A stretch of DNA of 64,000 nucleotides, taken from contig NZ_AULO01000011.1 in the NCBI RefSeq assembly GCF_000422325.1, positions 186,001 through 250,000 on the forward strand, in the 5' to 3' direction. Source of the DNA: Marinospirillum minutulum DSM 6287. Lineage in GTDB: Bacteria; Pseudomonadota; Gammaproteobacteria; Pseudomonadales; Halomonadaceae. Each line of letters begins with the position of its first letter. Position 1 is the first letter of the stretch. The notes beneath the pieces are model-generated. The model saw only the letters and a program-made list of their open reading frames with translations, was not told the origin of the DNA and made no database searches. The position numbers were made by a program, and so were the translations under genes. This document shows positions 38,337 through 49,303 of this stretch, piece by piece.

Positions 38337-39146
38337 ATGAGTAAGGGAGCATTACCAGAAAAAAAGAAAAAAGAAATCAAAGGAACACCCATTGCCCCTT
38401 GGATGGTGACCTTTGCCGACATGATGACACTCTTGTTGGTTTTCTTTGTTCTTATCCTATCTTTCTCTACCATGGAAGTAGAAAAGTTTCGTGCTGTCTC
38501 CATGGCCTTGCAGAACTCTTTTGGTTTTCAAATGATGAATCCACTGAATATGATTCCAGTGGATAACCCGCCTCGTACAGAAAATATCATTGCACCTATC
38601 AAACCTGAGCCACCTACCACTGAAAATACAGGTATGGAAAATCAGCTAGATTCTTTAGGCAACCGATTACAGACCAACTTCATTGATGAGATAGAGCGGG
38701 GACTAATTATTGTTGAACAGGATGAAGACCACATTATTATCCGTTTCCCCGATGATGCAGCTTTTGGCTCTGGAAGTGATTGGTTAGAACCACAAATGGT
38801 GCCAATTATTCAAAGGGTAGGTGACTTGATTTCAGACTTTGATATGTACGTGGTGGTTGGTGGTCATACCGATAATATACCCATTAACTCTGAGCGTTAC
38901 AGATCTAACTGGGAGCTTTCTTCAGCACGTGCCACTTCTGTCGCTCATGAACTAACATGGATGAGCGACCTTAACGAAGAATACCTTTATGTCGTCGGTA
39001 ATGGTGATGCCAGACCTATAGCTTCTAACGCTACACCAGAAGGGCGGGTTAAAAACCGTAGAGTAGACATTCTACTTATGGAGCGTGATCTAACCGAAGA
39101 GCGCGAAGTTTTCCAAGGTATTCAGCAAATTCCAACCTATCGCTAA
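38337..39146 (+). CDS. pomB: Flagellar motor stator protein PomB (MotB family)
   Basis: Peptidoglycan-anchored stator subunit, 269 aa. A single N-terminal helix APWMVTFADMMTLLLVFF contains the ion-binding Asp, and the C-terminal OmpA-like domain carries VVGGHTDNIPI and RSNWELSSARA. With pomA it forms a complete stator; sodium preference is inferred from family likeness. A terminator follows at 39168. Confidence 0.93.
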   Translation: MSKGALPEKKKKEIKGTPIAPWMVTFADMMTLLLVFFVLILSFSTMEVEKFRAVSMALQNSFGFQMMNPLNMIPVDNPPRTENIIAPIKPEPPTTENTGMENQLDSLGNRLQTNFIDEIERGLIIVEQDEDHIIIRFPDDAAFGSGSDWLEPQMVPIIQRVGDLISDFDMYVVVGGHTDNIPINSERYRSNWELSSARATSVAHELTWMSDLNEEYLYVVGNGDARPIASNATPEGRVKNRRVDILLMERDLTEEREVFQGIQQIPTYR

Positions 39147-39167
39147 TGCATGTTTTAGCGAGTACTA

Positions 39168-39200
39168 AGCCTGTTATTTAACGAGTAACAGGCTTTTTTT
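39168..39200 (+). terminator. Rho-independent terminator after pomAB
   Basis: AGCCTGTTA (39168-39176) pairs with TAACAGGCT (39186-39194), followed by seven T. It lies 21 bp past the pomB stop and just before the convergent MATE gene end. Confidence 0.9.
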
Positions 39201-39204
39201 ATGG

Positions 39205-40527
39205 TTAGATTTTTATTCCTTGCCAACGCCTGCGCTGCCAAACTCTTACAAACACTGCAGAGTTAATCATGCGATAGGCTAGCTGAGCTAACCAAATACC
39301 TAGCAACCCCCCTTGTAAATAAATACCTAAAAACCAAGCCATAGGTAGAAAAAATAACCACTGTATAGAAAGACTAATTTGCATAACCGACCTGTGTGCA
39401 CCAGCACCTTGCAAGGCTTGGTTAAAAACTAAGGCTGCTGAATCCAGAGTAATCATAATGCCCGTTAGCATTAAAGGAATTTTACCTAACTCAATTAAGC
39501 TATCCTGATGTAAAAATAAGCCTAAAATAGCTTCAGGCAATAGCAGCATAGGTAAACCTAAAACAGCTAGAATAAGTGCAGCTAGGCGCATGCCTTCCCA
39601 GCCCCAGCTATGGGCTTCTTCCTGATTATTTTCACCTAAGCTATTACCCACGAGAGTCATAGCAGCCATACCTAAACCTACACCGGGTAAAATTAAGAGT
39701 AATGAAAGGTGTACTAAGACATGCCCCACCGCAACACTGGCTGTACTTATTTGCCCTAAAAACCAGAACAAAACGGCATAGCTAACGGCAAACAAAAACT
39801 GCTGCAAAGAGTTAGGTGCAGCTAAACGTAGTGTTTGCCAAAGTAGGTTAAGGTTGGGTAATTTAACAAGAAAACCACTCGGGCGGGCAGATTGCCAAGT
39901 GAGCCAACCCCAAACTAAAGCACCGGCAGTAATAGAAATACTGGTAGCCAGTGCCGCCCCTGTTGCTCCTAAAGCCGCTACACCCAAACCGCCATGAATC
40001 AGCCAAATACTTAAAAGAATATTTAAAGCATGGGTGAAAATAATAATACGAAAATAGATCCCAGTTTTTTGAATACCATGCCAATAACCACGGAAACTAA
40101 GGGTTAAGGCAATAGGAAGCAAACCAATAATACGCCACTGAAAATAGCTATTGGCTACTTCTTGTACTTCAGTTGTTTGATTAATGCTGGCGATTAGCCA
40201 GTTGGAGTTAAACCAGCCTAGAAAACTTAAAGGTAAGGTAACCATTAGCGCCAGTAATATTGCTGCATTTAGCGGCAAAGCCCTAAGGGTAAACTCTTTT
40301 GCACCATGCCGTCGCGCAACCTGAGATTGTACGCCTGAACTTAACCCAGCGATCATCGCAGATAACATAAAAATAGCGTAGCCACCCACTCCTACGCCCG
40401 CTAATACGGTTTCGCCTAAACTGCCCACTAAAATAGCATCAACCAAGTTAAGCAAACTCTGGCTTAGCATCCCACCCATAATGGGTAGGGCTAAGGCCAG
40501 AATTCTTTGTGTGCGCTGTTGCGGCAT
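39205..40527 (-). CDS. MATE-family multidrug efflux transporter
   Basis: Twelve-helix cation-coupled exporter of 440 aa. The N-terminal IMGGMLSQSLLNLVDAILVG and the second-half VGHVLVHLSLLLILPGVGLG segments show the two MatE repeats. Related to NorM/DinF; substrate unknown. Ends 17 bp before the metH reactivation-domain frame, without linked function. Confidence 0.9.
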   Translation of the reverse strand: MPQQRTQRILALALPIMGGMLSQSLLNLVDAILVGSLGETVLAGVGVGGYAIFMLSAMIAGLSSGVQSQVARRHGAKEFTLRALPLNAAILLALMVTLPLSFLGWFNSNWLIASINQTTEVQEVANSYFQWRIIGLLPIALTLSFRGYWHGIQKTGIYFRIIIFTHALNILLSIWLIHGGLGVAALGATGAALATSISITAGALVWGWLTWQSARPSGFLVKLPNLNLLWQTLRLAAPNSLQQFLFAVSYAVLFWFLGQISTASVAVGHVLVHLSLLLILPGVGLGMAAMTLVGNSLGENNQEEAHSWGWEGMRLAALILAVLGLPMLLLPEAILGLFLHQDSLIELGKIPLMLTGIMITLDSAALVFNQALQGAGAHRSVMQISLSIQWLFFLPMAWFLGIYLQGGLLGIWLAQLAYRMINSAVFVRVWQRRRWQGIKI

Positions 40528-40544
40528 GGTGTACAGGCAGCTAA

Positions 40545-41174
40545 CTAAGCTTGATCAGGGTCATAGCTTAGAGCAGGTAACAACCAGCGCTCTAAAGTGT
40601 CGGCCGCCATGCCCTTATGCTTAGCAGCTGATTCCACTTGGTCACGGGTAATTTTACCTAGGTTAAAGTACTTACTGTCTGGGTGCGCAAAGTACCAACC
40701 CGAGACAGCGGCAGTGGGATACATAGCAAAGCTTTCAGTCAGAATTAAGCTGGTATGTTCGGTGGCATTTAACAGCTCAAACAAGCCTTCTTTTTCCGTA
40801 TGGTCAGGGCAGGCGGGGTAACCAGGTGCAGGGCGAATGCCTTGGTAGGCTTCTTTAATTAACGCATTGTTATCTAACTGCTCATCACTTACGTACCCCC
40901 AAAACTCTTTGCGTACTCGCTGGTGCAGGCATTCAGCAAAGGCTTCAGCTAGGCGATCGGCAAGGGCTTTTAGCATAATGGCACTGTAATCGTCTAGCTC
41001 GGCTTCATAAACCTTGGCTAGTTCATCAACACCAATACCTGAAGTGACGGCAAAGCCACCTATCCAGTCAGGAATACCGCTTTCCTTGGGTGCAATAAAA
41101 TCGGCTAAGGATTTACAAAATCCTTGTTTATCGGGCGTTTGTTGACGTAACTGGGTTAGTTTTTTGATGACCAC
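40545..41174 (-). CDS. metH: Methionine synthase reactivation domain, separated from MetH by an in-frame stop
   Basis: The 209-aa frame is the C-terminal SAM-binding reactivation domain of cobalamin-dependent methionine synthase. It contains [20 protein letters not shown], the SAM motif [19 protein letters not shown], and [16 protein letters not shown]. It lies in the same frame as the preceding gene, with a single TAA between them, and the first possible codon is GTG immediately after (TAAGTG). No Shine-Dalgarno is visible. Relative to E. coli MetH the two pieces join without any gap, the stop replacing one residue after DETR. Either a point nonsense mutation, a base-call error or a real split gene. 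Confidence 0.9.
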   Translation of the reverse strand: MVIKKLTQLRQQTPDKQGFCKSLADFIAPKESGIPDWIGGFAVTSGIGVDELAKVYEAELDDYSAIMLKALADRLAEAFAECLHQRVRKEFWGYVSDEQLDNNALIKEAYQGIRPAPGYPACPDHTEKEGLFELLNATEHTSLILTESFAMYPTAAVSGWYFAHPDSKYFNLGKITRDQVESAAKHKGMAADTLERWLLPALSYDPDQA

Positions 41175-44100
41175 TTAGCGGGTTTCATCGGCATAAACTT
41201 CGATCACATCATCGTCAACACTGTTAGCAGGCCACAGCCCAATAACACCTCGGGCTTCAATTTGCTGCTTGCTAACCATTTGTTTTAGCATGGCTTGGGC
41301 ATCAGTAAATAACTTTTTAGCTTCTTCACCCACTATCTTGTCTTCAAAAATAGCGGGGTATTTACCTACCAAGTTCCAGCTAATAAAGAAGGGTGTCCAA
41401 TCAACGTATTCAACCAGTTCTTCTAGCGAATAATTAGTAAAGGCTTGCACGCCCAACTGCTTGGGTGCAACTGGGGGCTTGGTTACAAAATCTAATTTAA
41501 GCTTACGGCTACGGGCTTCGGCATAATCACAAGAAGCACCCTTTAAAACTCGCTTACTTTGACGAACCCTTACCTGCTCATATTCTTCACGAATGCTTGC
41601 CATGTAATCAGGCTTGTGTTCAGAAGAAAGCAGATTGCTAGCAACACCCACTGCACGAGAAGCATCGCTAACATAAACCACTGCTTCGTTATAATGCGGA
41701 TCAATTTTAACGGCAGTATGGGCTTTTGAAGTGGTCGCACCGCCTATCATTAAGGGAATAGTAAAACCTTGACGCTGCATTTCTTTAGCGACGTTCACCA
41801 TTTCATCTAGGGAAGGGGTGATTAAACCGGACAAACCTATAATATCAACCTTTTCTTCACGGGCTTTTTCTAGAATTTTATTGGCAGGCACCATCACGCC
41901 CATATCCACTACTTCGTAGTTGTTACACTGCAAAACCACGCCAACAATATTTTTACCTATATCGTGAACATCGCCCTTAACCGTGGCCATTAAAATCTTG
42001 CCTTTGGTTTGCACTTCGCCCGATTTTTCAGCTTCAATGTAAGGAATAAGGATCGCCACCGCTTGTTTCATTACACGGGCTGACTTTACCACTTGCGGTA
42101 AGAACATTTTACCTGCTCCAAACAGATCACCCACCACATTCATGCCAGCCATGAGCGGGCCTTCAATCACATGGATGGGGCGGTCGGCCTGTTGGCGAGC
42201 TTCTTCTACGTCCACATCAATAAAAGCTGTAATGCCTTTAACTAGCGCATGAGAAATGCGCTCATTGACAGGTAAAGAGCGCCATTCTAAGTCTTCTTTT
42301 TTCTCAGCAGTAGAACCATCACCACGGTATTTTTCGGCAATATCTAAGAGGCGTTCCGTACCATCATCACGGCGGTTAAGCACTACATCTTCAACGGCAT
42401 CACGCAATTCTGCGGGCAAATCATCGTATAAGGCTAATTGCCCAGCGTTCACTATACCCATGCTCATGCCCACTTTAATGGCATGGTATAAAAAGACCGA
42501 GTGAATCGCTTCACGAACTGGGTTGTTTCCACGGAAGGAGAAAGATACGTTGGACACACCGCCGGAGATAAGCGCATGAGGCAGGTTGTTGTGTATCCAC
42601 TCGGTTGCCTGAATAAAATCAACCCCGTAGTTGTTGTGCTCTTCTATACCCGTAGCAATCGCAAAGACGTTAGGGTCAAAAATAATGTCTTCAGCAGGAA
42701 AACCAATTTCATCCACTAAAAGACGGTAAGCCCTTTCACAAATTTCAGTTTTACGTTCAAAAGTATCGGCTTGGCCTACTTCATCAAAGGCCATCACAAT
42801 AATGGCCGCACCATAACGCTTACACAGTAGCGCTTGTTCACGGAAGGCTACTTCGCCTTCTTTCATGGAAATGGAGTTAACAATCGGCTTGCCTTGCACA
42901 CACTTCAAGCCCGCTTCTAAAATTGACCATTTAGAAGAGTCCAACATAATCGGAACTCTGGCAATGTCTGGCTCACCGGCAATTAGGTTCAGGAATTTCA
43001 CCATAGCGGCTTCTGAGTCCAACATGCCTTCATCCATGTTGATATCAATCACCTGAGCACCGTTTTCTACCTGCTCTAAAGCCACTTCTAAAGCCGTGTT
43101 GTAATCTTCAGCAATAATTAGCTTTTTAAAACGTGCCGAGCCAGTAATGTTGGTTCTTTCACCCACATTCACAAATAAAGAATCCGCAGTAATGTTAAAG
43201 GGCTCTAGGCCAGATAAGCGGCAAGCGGGTGCAATATCGGGTACTTGGCGTGGTTTTATTCCAGCAACGGCTTCGGCTATTTTTTTAATGTGTTCTGGTG
43301 ACGAACCACAGCAGCCACCCACAATATTCATTAACCCAGCTTGAGCAAATTCAAGTAGAATTTCGGCCATTTCTTCGGGTGTTTGGTCGTATTCACCAAA
43401 GGCATTGGGCAAGCCTGCGTTGGGGTGAGCAGAAACATGGGTGTCCGCTATGCGTGAAAGCTCTTCAACGTAGGGGCGTAAATCTTCAGCACCCAAGGCG
43501 CAGTTTAAGCCCACAGAAATAGGGCGGGCGTGACGGATACTGTTCCAAAAAGCTTCAGTGGTTTGACCGGAAAGTGTGCGGCCAGAAGCATCGGTGATGG
43601 TACCGGAAATCATAATCGGCAGCTCATAACCCTGCTTAGCAAAGACTTCTTGAACCGCAAAAATAGCCGCTTTAGCGTTCAAGGTATCAAAAATGGTTTC
43701 GATCATGATTAAATCGACACCACCACGAATCAAGGCTTCGGTGGATTCTATGTAGTTCTCTACTAATGCATCAAAAGTAACGTTACGAAAGCTTGCATCG
43801 TTTACATCAGGTGAAATAGAAGCGGTACGGCTGGTGGGGCCAAGAACACCAGCAACATAACGGGGCTTTTCTGGTGTAGAATACTCATCCGCTGCTTGGC
43901 GAGCTAGGCGTGCACCGGCTTCGTTTATTTCAGCAGCCAGTTCCTGCATGCCGTAATCGGCTTGTGAAAGGCGGGTCGAGTTAAAGGTGTTGGTTTCAAC
44001 TATGTCAGCACCGGCAGCAAAATATTCACCGTGCAAACGACGAATTAAATCGGGCTGAGAAAGAACTAAAAGGTCGTTATTGCCCTTAACATCGCTAGGC

Positions 44101-44255
44101 CAGTCAACAAAGCGTTCGCCTCTAAAATCGGCTTCTTCAAGCTTTTGATTTTGTATAAGGGTACCCATGCCACCGTCAAGAATAACGAGGCGTTGCTCTA
44201 GGCTTTGTTTAAGGGTGGCAATACGTGCCTTGGCGGCGTTAGCAGGGGTATTCAT
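41175..44255 (-). CDS. metH: Cobalamin-dependent methionine synthase, catalytic and B12-binding part
   Basis: Transfers methyl from methyltetrahydrofolate to homocysteine through B12. Residues 1-330 form the homocysteine domain with zinc ligands in GLNCALG and [12 protein letters not shown]; about 355-620 the folate domain ([14 protein letters not shown]); about 650-740 the cap; about 745-890 the B12 domain with [13 protein letters not shown] (DxHxxG histidine); then the linker and start of the reactivation domain up to YADETR. The frame ends there at TAA. 1026 aa against about 1227 for full-length E. coli MetH; the missing 200 residues follow directly in frame. Without reactivation, oxidised cob(II)alamin would accumulate. 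Confidence 0.93.
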   Translation of the reverse strand: MNTPANAAKARIATLKQSLEQRLVILDGGMGTLIQNQKLEEADFRGERFVDWPSDVKGNNDLLVLSQPDLIRRLHGEYFAAGADIVETNTFNSTRLSQADYGMQELAAEINEAGARLARQAADEYSTPEKPRYVAGVLGPTSRTASISPDVNDASFRNVTFDALVENYIESTEALIRGGVDLIMIETIFDTLNAKAAIFAVQEVFAKQGYELPIMISGTITDASGRTLSGQTTEAFWNSIRHARPISVGLNCALGAEDLRPYVEELSRIADTHVSAHPNAGLPNAFGEYDQTPEEMAEILLEFAQAGLMNIVGGCCGSSPEHIKKIAEAVAGIKPRQVPDIAPACRLSGLEPFNITADSLFVNVGERTNITGSARFKKLIIAEDYNTALEVALEQVENGAQVIDINMDEGMLDSEAAMVKFLNLIAGEPDIARVPIMLDSSKWSILEAGLKCVQGKPIVNSISMKEGEVAFREQALLCKRYGAAIIVMAFDEVGQADTFERKTEICERAYRLLVDEIGFPAEDIIFDPNVFAIATGIEEHNNYGVDFIQATEWIHNNLPHALISGGVSNVSFSFRGNNPVREAIHSVFLYHAIKVGMSMGIVNAGQLALYDDLPAELRDAVEDVVLNRRDDGTERLLDIAEKYRGDGSTAEKKEDLEWRSLPVNERISHALVKGITAFIDVDVEEARQQADRPIHVIEGPLMAGMNVVGDLFGAGKMFLPQVVKSARVMKQAVAILIPYIEAEKSGEVQTKGKILMATVKGDVHDIGKNIVGVVLQCNNYEVVDMGVMVPANKILEKAREEKVDIIGLSGLITPSLDEMVNVAKEMQRQGFTIPLMIGGATTSKAHTAVKIDPHYNEAVVYVSDASRAVGVASNLLSSEHKPDYMASIREEYEQVRVRQSKRVLKGASCDYAEARSRKLKLDFVTKPPVAPKQLGVQAFTNYSLEELVEYVDWTPFFISWNLVGKYPAIFEDKIVGEEAKKLFTDAQAMLKQMVSKQQIEARGVIGLWPANSVDDDVIEVYADETR

Positions 44256-44420
44256 TGAGAAGACTAGCTCCGAAATAAAAATTTGCGCTAGTGTAACAAA
44301 AACAGCTAGTTGTGGTCATATAAAAAGACCCATTAAAACACTAGGGTATTGTCCTTCAGGCTTGATTTGTCATAAGATGCTCACAAATTAAGCCTTATCT
44401 CTTAAGAGGAAGCAAAACCA

Positions 44421-45029
44421 ATGAGTGATACCGAAGTTATTAGTAAACCACTAGAAATTACTGCCAGCGCTGAAAGCTACTTAGCTGAGCTACTGTCTAA
44501 GCAAGATGTTGAAGGCATGTCGGTGAGAGTTTTTATTACTCAGCCAGGTACGCCCTATGCTGAAACCTGCTTGGCTTATAGTCGCCCGGGTGAAGAAGAA
44601 CCAACGGATGAGTTGTTGCAACTAGAAAAAATTAAAGTCTATTTAGAAAAAAATAGTTTAGCTTTTTTAGATGAAGCCGTCGTTGATTTTAACCCAGACC
44701 GCATGGGTGGCCAGCTCACCATTAAAGCACCCAATGCTAAAATGCCTAAGGTCAGTGCTGATAGCCCCTTAGCAGACCAAATTAACTACATTCTTTACAG
44801 TGATATTAACCCAGGTTTGGCCGCTCATGGTGGTGAAATTAAACTGGTTGAGTTAACCGAAGATAATGTTGCCGTATTGCAGTTTGGTGGTGGTTGTCAG
44901 GGTTGTTCAGCAGTTGATTTAACCCTAAAAGACGGTGTAGAAAAAACCTTGTTAGAGCGTTTACCGCAATTACGTGGTATTCGTGATGAAACAGACCACA
45001 CGGTAACTGAGAACGCTTATTATAAATAA
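44421..45029 (+). CDS. nfuA: Fe-S biogenesis protein NfuA
   Basis: Iron-sulfur carrier delivering [4Fe-4S] clusters to apo-proteins, important under oxidative stress. The N-terminal degenerate A-type domain (about 10-105) is followed by a Nfu domain with [11 protein letters not shown], the CxxC that binds the cluster between two monomers (about residues 158-161). 202 aa, near E. coli NfuA (191). AGAGG lies upstream of the ATG. Divergent from metH. Confidence 0.95.
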   Translation: MSDTEVISKPLEITASAESYLAELLSKQDVEGMSVRVFITQPGTPYAETCLAYSRPGEEEPTDELLQLEKIKVYLEKNSLAFLDEAVVDFNPDRMGGQLTIKAPNAKMPKVSADSPLADQINYILYSDINPGLAAHGGEIKLVELTEDNVAVLQFGGGCQGCSAVDLTLKDGVEKTLLERLPQLRGIRDETDHTVTENAYYK

Positions 45030-45054
45030 ACTTAAACTAAATCAGTGAATTGGT

Positions 45055-45083
45055 TTGACAGATAGCTAGTGACTGCCTAAATT
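45055..45083 (+). promoter_or_regulatory. Strong sigma-70-like promoter of the TAXI gene
   Basis: -35 TTGACA (perfect), 17-bp spacer, -10 TAAATT; about 48 bp upstream of the TAXI start codon. Confidence 0.7.
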
Positions 45084-45130
45084 CAGGGTGTAGGATAAAA
45101 CGAATAAAAACTGCTTGGGAGAATAAAAGC

Positions 45131-46123
45131 ATGTCAATGCTAAGAAAAACACTGGCAACAGCGGTTGTCACTGCAGGCATAGGTTTAGGTGCAGCAGCTA
45201 TTAGCTCTGCCGCACTGGCTGCAGAGCAGAGCTTTATTACAGTAGGAACTGGTGGTGTTACTGGGGTTTATTACCCAACAGGTGGCGCTATTTGTCGTTT
45301 AGTAAACCGTACCCGTAAAGAGCATGGTATTCGTTGTTCCGTTGAAAGCACCGGTGGTTCTGCTTATAACGTCAACACCATTCGTGCTGGTGAGTTAGAT
45401 TTTGGTATTGCCCAGTCTGATGTTCAGTATAACGCTTACCGTGGTGAAGGGCAGTTTAATGAATCAGGTGCTTATACTGATTTACGTGCGGTTTTCTCCC
45501 TACACCCTGAAGCCTTTACTGTGGTGGCTCGTGCCGATGCCAAGGCTACTGAGTTTGATGACTTACAAGATAAGCGCGTTAACGTGGGCAACCCAGGTTC
45601 TGGTCAGCGTTCAACTATGGAGCAGCTACTAGACTTACGCGGTCAAGATATGGGTGTCTTTTCTCTAGCGGCAGACTTACGTGCTGCAGAAATGTCGAGC
45701 GCCCTTTGTGATAACCGTATAGATGCAATGATTTATGTTGTAGGTCACCCAAGCGGCTCTATTAAAGAAGCCACTAGTAGCTGTGACAGCAACCTAGTTA
45801 ACGTACGTGGTGACTATGTTGACCAACTACTAAGAAAGTACCCTTACTACCGTCGTGCGGTTATTAAAGGTGGTGAGTACAACGGTAATCCTAAAGACAC
45901 TCACACCTTTGGTGTAGCAGCAACACTAGTGACTAGTGCACAAACTTCTGATGAACAGGTTTATCAGTTAGTTAAAGCAGTATTCGATAACTTCGATACC
46001 TTTACACGTCTACACCCTGCCTTTGCAGACCTAGACAAGAAAGATATGGTAAGCGCAGGCCTTTCTGCTCCACTTCATCCTGGTGCTTTAAAGTACTATC
46101 GTGAAGCAGGCTTACTTAAATAA
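45131..46123 (+). CDS. TAXI-type TRAP transporter solute-binding protein
   Basis: Periplasmic binding protein of a TRAP system, 330 aa. Signal peptide ends near ALAAEQ. The family pattern is clear: [20 protein letters not shown] at the mature N-terminus, [25 protein letters not shown], and [15 protein letters not shown]. It contains a Cys pair in the [15 protein letters not shown] region. Ligands of this family include dicarboxylates and glutamate, but the ligand here is unknown. A terminator separates it from the permease gene. Confidence 0.95.
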   Translation: MSMLRKTLATAVVTAGIGLGAAAISSAALAAEQSFITVGTGGVTGVYYPTGGAICRLVNRTRKEHGIRCSVESTGGSAYNVNTIRAGELDFGIAQSDVQYNAYRGEGQFNESGAYTDLRAVFSLHPEAFTVVARADAKATEFDDLQDKRVNVGNPGSGQRSTMEQLLDLRGQDMGVFSLAADLRAAEMSSALCDNRIDAMIYVVGHPSGSIKEATSSCDSNLVNVRGDYVDQLLRKYPYYRRAVIKGGEYNGNPKDTHTFGVAATLVTSAQTSDEQVYQLVKAVFDNFDTFTRLHPAFADLDKKDMVSAGLSAPLHPGALKYYREAGLLK

Positions 46124-46159
46124 GTAGTCTGTACCCGAGTAGGTAAGCGGGTAAATAAA

Positions 46160-46195
46160 AACCAGCTATTCAGCAATTGACTAGCTGGTTTTTTT
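46160..46195 (+). terminator. Intra-operon terminator between TAXI and permease genes
   Basis: AACCAGCTA (46160-46168) and TAGCTGGTT (46182-46190) followed by T to 46195. Likely partial read-through lowers permease levels relative to the binding protein. Confidence 0.85.
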
Positions 46196-46249
46196 ATCTG
46201 CCAGCAAACTAATAATAAAGATGGGCTGACCTGCAAGAGGCAAGTTTAA

Positions 46250-48850
46250 ATGACAGAAAATAATAGCAGCAAACGTATAAGTATAGATGACACTTCTATA
46301 AATGAAGCAGAAAGATTGGTTGAATCTGAGAGTGGCTCGCGGCTTCCAGCAGGGTTAAGTGGCAAATTAATTCTATTGGTTGCGTTAAGTTGGTCGCTCT
46401 TTCAACTTTGGTACGCTTCACCTTTCTCTCTTATAAGTTCATCCTTTGCACGTCCAATGCATTTGGCTTTTGCTATTTTTCTAGCCTTTTTAGCCTATCC
46501 CGCCTTTAAAAAATCACCGCAAAGCAGAATTCCTTGGCATGATTGGCTGCTCGCTTTGCTGGGTGTTGCCTCGGCTACCTATTTAGTCTTTGCTTATGAA
46601 GCCTTATCTACCCGGCCAGGTATTCCCAATACAGCTGATTTAATTTTTGCAGGCATGGGAATGCTGCTGCTGTTAGAGGCAACTAGAAGAGCCCTAGGCC
46701 CTCCCTTAATGGTGGTTGCGGCGGTCTTCTTAATTTATACCTATTTTGGCCCTTATTTTCCTGAAGTTATTTCACACCGTGGTGCCAGCTTAGAGCGGCT
46801 TTTATCTCACCAATGGTTAACCTCTGAAGGGGTGTTTGGTGTTGCAATAGGTGTTTCTGTTAGTTTTGTTTTTCTTTTTGTACTTTTTGGCGCTTTGTTA
46901 GAAAAAGCAGGCGCTGGTAATTATTTTATAAAAGTTGCTTTCTCTCTTTTAGGGCATTTGCGTGGTGGTCCAGCTAAAGCAGCCGTTGTTGCATCAGGCA
47001 TGTCGGGCTTAATTTCAGGTTCCTCTATTGCCAACGTGGTGACTACGGGTACTTTTACTATTCCTTTGATGAAACGTGTCGGTTTTCCTGCGACTAAAGC
47101 CGGTGCGGTTGAAGTTGCAGCTTCAACAAACGGCCAGTTAACGCCACCCATTATGGGGGCAGCCGCTTTTTTAATGGTTGAATATGTAGGCATTCCTTAT
47201 TTGGATGTTATTAAACATGCCATTTTACCTGCTCTAATTTCTTACTTTGCTTTGTTTTATATTGTTCACCTAGAAGCCTGTAAAGCAGATATGAAGGCTT
47301 TACCTCGTCGCCATGAAACTAAGTTTATTTACTTATTAATTAACTTTATCAGTGCTTTTTTAGTTCTAGCTGTGCTTACCCTAGTGGTTTATTACGGCAT
47401 TGGCTGGATAAAAACCTACCTAGGCGACTGGGCTTTACCCGTGGTTTTGTTTTTAGTTGCTGCTGCCTATGTTGGCTTAATTGCTTACGCTTGCCGTTAC
47501 CCAGAATTGGAAATGGACGACCCTGAAGCAGAGGTTTTAGAGCTTCCAGAGGTTGGGCCTACGGTTAAGTCTGGGCTTTATTTTTTACTGCCCGTCGTAG
47601 TATTGGTTTGGTGTTTAGCAGTAGAAAAATTCTCACCAGGTTTAGCAGCTTTCTGGGCAACCATCTTTATGATTTTTATTGTGGTAACTCAGCGACCTTT
47701 AAAAAACTTCTTCCGTAAAAAAGACAACTACCTAGCAGCAACCCGCCAAGGGTTTAATGAGCTTTTGTTGGGCATGATTAACGGTGCTCGCAACATGATA
47801 GGTATAGGTGTTGCAACGGCTGCCGCTGGTATAGTGGTTGGTACTGTAACTCTGACAGGTATTGGTCTTGTTATGACAGATTTTGTCGAGTTTATCTCAG
47901 GTGGTAGCCTAGTTTTAATTTTGCTTTTTACTGCAGTTATCAGCCTAGTTTTAGGTATGGGCTTGCCTACTACAGCTAACTATATAGTGGTTTCTACGCT
48001 TATGGCGCCGGTTATAGTAGAGCTAGGCGCACAGCATGGCTTAATGGTGCCTTTAATAGCAGTGCATTTGTTTGTTTTCTACTTTGGCATACTGGCTGAT
48101 GATACGCCACCTGTGGGGTTAGCCGCTTTTGCCGCTGCTGCTGTCGCCAAAGCAGATCCAATTAAAACGGGGGTACAAGGTTTTACCTACGATATACGTA
48201 CCGCCATTCTTCCTTTTATGTTTATCTTTAATACCAACTTATTACTTATCGACCTAGACAGTGCTTTCCATTTTATAACCGTTGTTTTTGGTGCAATCAC
48301 CGCCATGCTGGTATTTGCTGCGGCAACACAACATTGGTGGCTGACTAAAAACCGCATTTGGGAAACCCTAGCACTCTTGTTAATTACTTTTACCTTGTTT
48401 AGACCTGGTTTTTGGTGGGATATGATTTACCCACCCACCCAAACTCATGCTGCAACAGAAATTTTTGAATTAGCAGAAAAACAGCCGGTTAATTCTTCCT
48501 TAAAAATTTGGGTAAGTGGAGAAAGCCTTGATGGGCGAGAAATTAAAAAGCTAGTAAGTTTGCCTTTAGCTGAAGCAGGAACAGGTGAAGAACGACTAGA
48601 AGCTGCAGGGCTTTTATTAATTGCTGAAGAGGATAGAGTAGAGGTTGATTTAATTGCTTTTGATTCGCCAGCAGAAAAAATTGGTATCGACTTTGGGTGG
48701 GAAATCAGTGCTATTCAAGAAGAGCTAGACCAACCAGCTAAAGAGTGGATGATGATACCACCGCTACTTCTATTAGGTTTAATTGCTTGGTTACAAAAGC
48801 GCCGTATTCGTTTAGCAAAAGTTAAAACAAAAGGTGTCCAGCATGTTTAA
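46250..48850 (+). CDS. TRAP transporter fused permease (small + large subunits, with C-terminal DUF3394-like region)
   Basis: Membrane permease of 866 aa for the TAXI binding protein. About four helices of the DctQ-like part (residues 40-150) are joined to the 12-helix DctM-like part (170-700), with GMSGLISGSSIANVVTTGTF, STNGQLTPPIMGAAAF, LGMGLPTTANYIVV and ADDTPPVGLAAFAAAAVAKA as signatures. A terminal soluble section (about 730-830) and one more helix resemble the DUF3394 extension. The 3' end overlaps the UspA gene by 8 bp. Confidence 0.94.
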   Translation: MTENNSSKRISIDDTSINEAERLVESESGSRLPAGLSGKLILLVALSWSLFQLWYASPFSLISSSFARPMHLAFAIFLAFLAYPAFKKSPQSRIPWHDWLLALLGVASATYLVFAYEALSTRPGIPNTADLIFAGMGMLLLLEATRRALGPPLMVVAAVFLIYTYFGPYFPEVISHRGASLERLLSHQWLTSEGVFGVAIGVSVSFVFLFVLFGALLEKAGAGNYFIKVAFSLLGHLRGGPAKAAVVASGMSGLISGSSIANVVTTGTFTIPLMKRVGFPATKAGAVEVAASTNGQLTPPIMGAAAFLMVEYVGIPYLDVIKHAILPALISYFALFYIVHLEACKADMKALPRRHETKFIYLLINFISAFLVLAVLTLVVYYGIGWIKTYLGDWALPVVLFLVAAAYVGLIAYACRYPELEMDDPEAEVLELPEVGPTVKSGLYFLLPVVVLVWCLAVEKFSPGLAAFWATIFMIFIVVTQRPLKNFFRKKDNYLAATRQGFNELLLGMINGARNMIGIGVATAAAGIVVGTVTLTGIGLVMTDFVEFISGGSLVLILLFTAVISLVLGMGLPTTANYIVVSTLMAPVIVELGAQHGLMVPLIAVHLFVFYFGILADDTPPVGLAAFAAAAVAKADPIKTGVQGFTYDIRTAILPFMFIFNTNLLLIDLDSAFHFITVVFGAITAMLVFAAATQHWWLTKNRIWETLALLLITFTLFRPGFWWDMIYPPTQTHAATEIFELAEKQPVNSSLKIWVSGESLDGREIKKLVSLPLAEAGTGEERLEAAGLLLIAEEDRVEVDLIAFDSPAEKIGIDFGWEISAIQEELDQPAKEWMMIPPLLLLGLIAWLQKRRIRLAKVKTKGVQHV

Positions 48851-49289
48851 ACAGCTTCTATTACCCGTTGATATTTCTTGCGGCACTAATCAGCAAACCT
48901 TAAAAGCAATTAAAACTTCAGTAGAGCTAGCCACTGCCTATGAAGCACAGTTGCACATTTTAACCGTTTTACCAGGTTTTGGCTCGCCTATGGTGGCGAG
49001 TTACTTTCCTAAGCAAGATTTAAGCAAGCTTTTGGATAGTATTTATCTAAAGTTACGCCAAATGGTTGAGCCACATATACCTAATGACCTAAATGTTAAA
49101 CTTAGGGCAGTGGAAGGCACACCTCACCAAGCCATTCTTAAAGAAGCTAAGCGTATTAAGGCAGATTTGATTGTACTTCCTAGCCATGACCCCAAGCGTA
49201 TGGAGCGCTTCTTTCTAGGTTCTGTGGCTGCCAAGGTGGTTGAGCGTTCACATGTCTCTGTCATGGTGGTTCGTCCCGACCGCGATTAA
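48843..49289 (+). CDS. Universal stress protein (UspA family), TRAP-associated
   Basis: A 148-aa ATP-binding Usp fold: KQLLLPVDIS at the N-terminus and VLPSHDPKRMERFFLGSVAA near the C-terminus with the G-x9-G-S type nucleotide motif. The ATG 48843 overlaps the permease stop, so translation is coupled; a GTG nine bases upstream is less likely. Similar proteins regulate TRAP transport (for example TeaD with the ectoine transporter TeaABC), so a gating role is plausible. Confidence 0.9.
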   Translation: MFKQLLLPVDISCGTNQQTLKAIKTSVELATAYEAQLHILTVLPGFGSPMVASYFPKQDLSKLLDSIYLKLRQMVEPHIPNDLNVKLRAVEGTPHQAILKEAKRIKADLIVLPSHDPKRMERFFLGSVAAKVVERSHVSVMVVRPDRD

Positions 49290-49303
49290 TATAGGTTTTT
49301 GCT

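Noticed and set aside
43298-43712. Short plus-strand frames opposite metH
   Set aside because: Antisense shadows of the homocysteine domain.
44256-44420. Cobalamin or SAM riboswitch upstream of metH
   Set aside because: The 165-bp region shows no conserved B12-box or SAM-aptamer-like stems.
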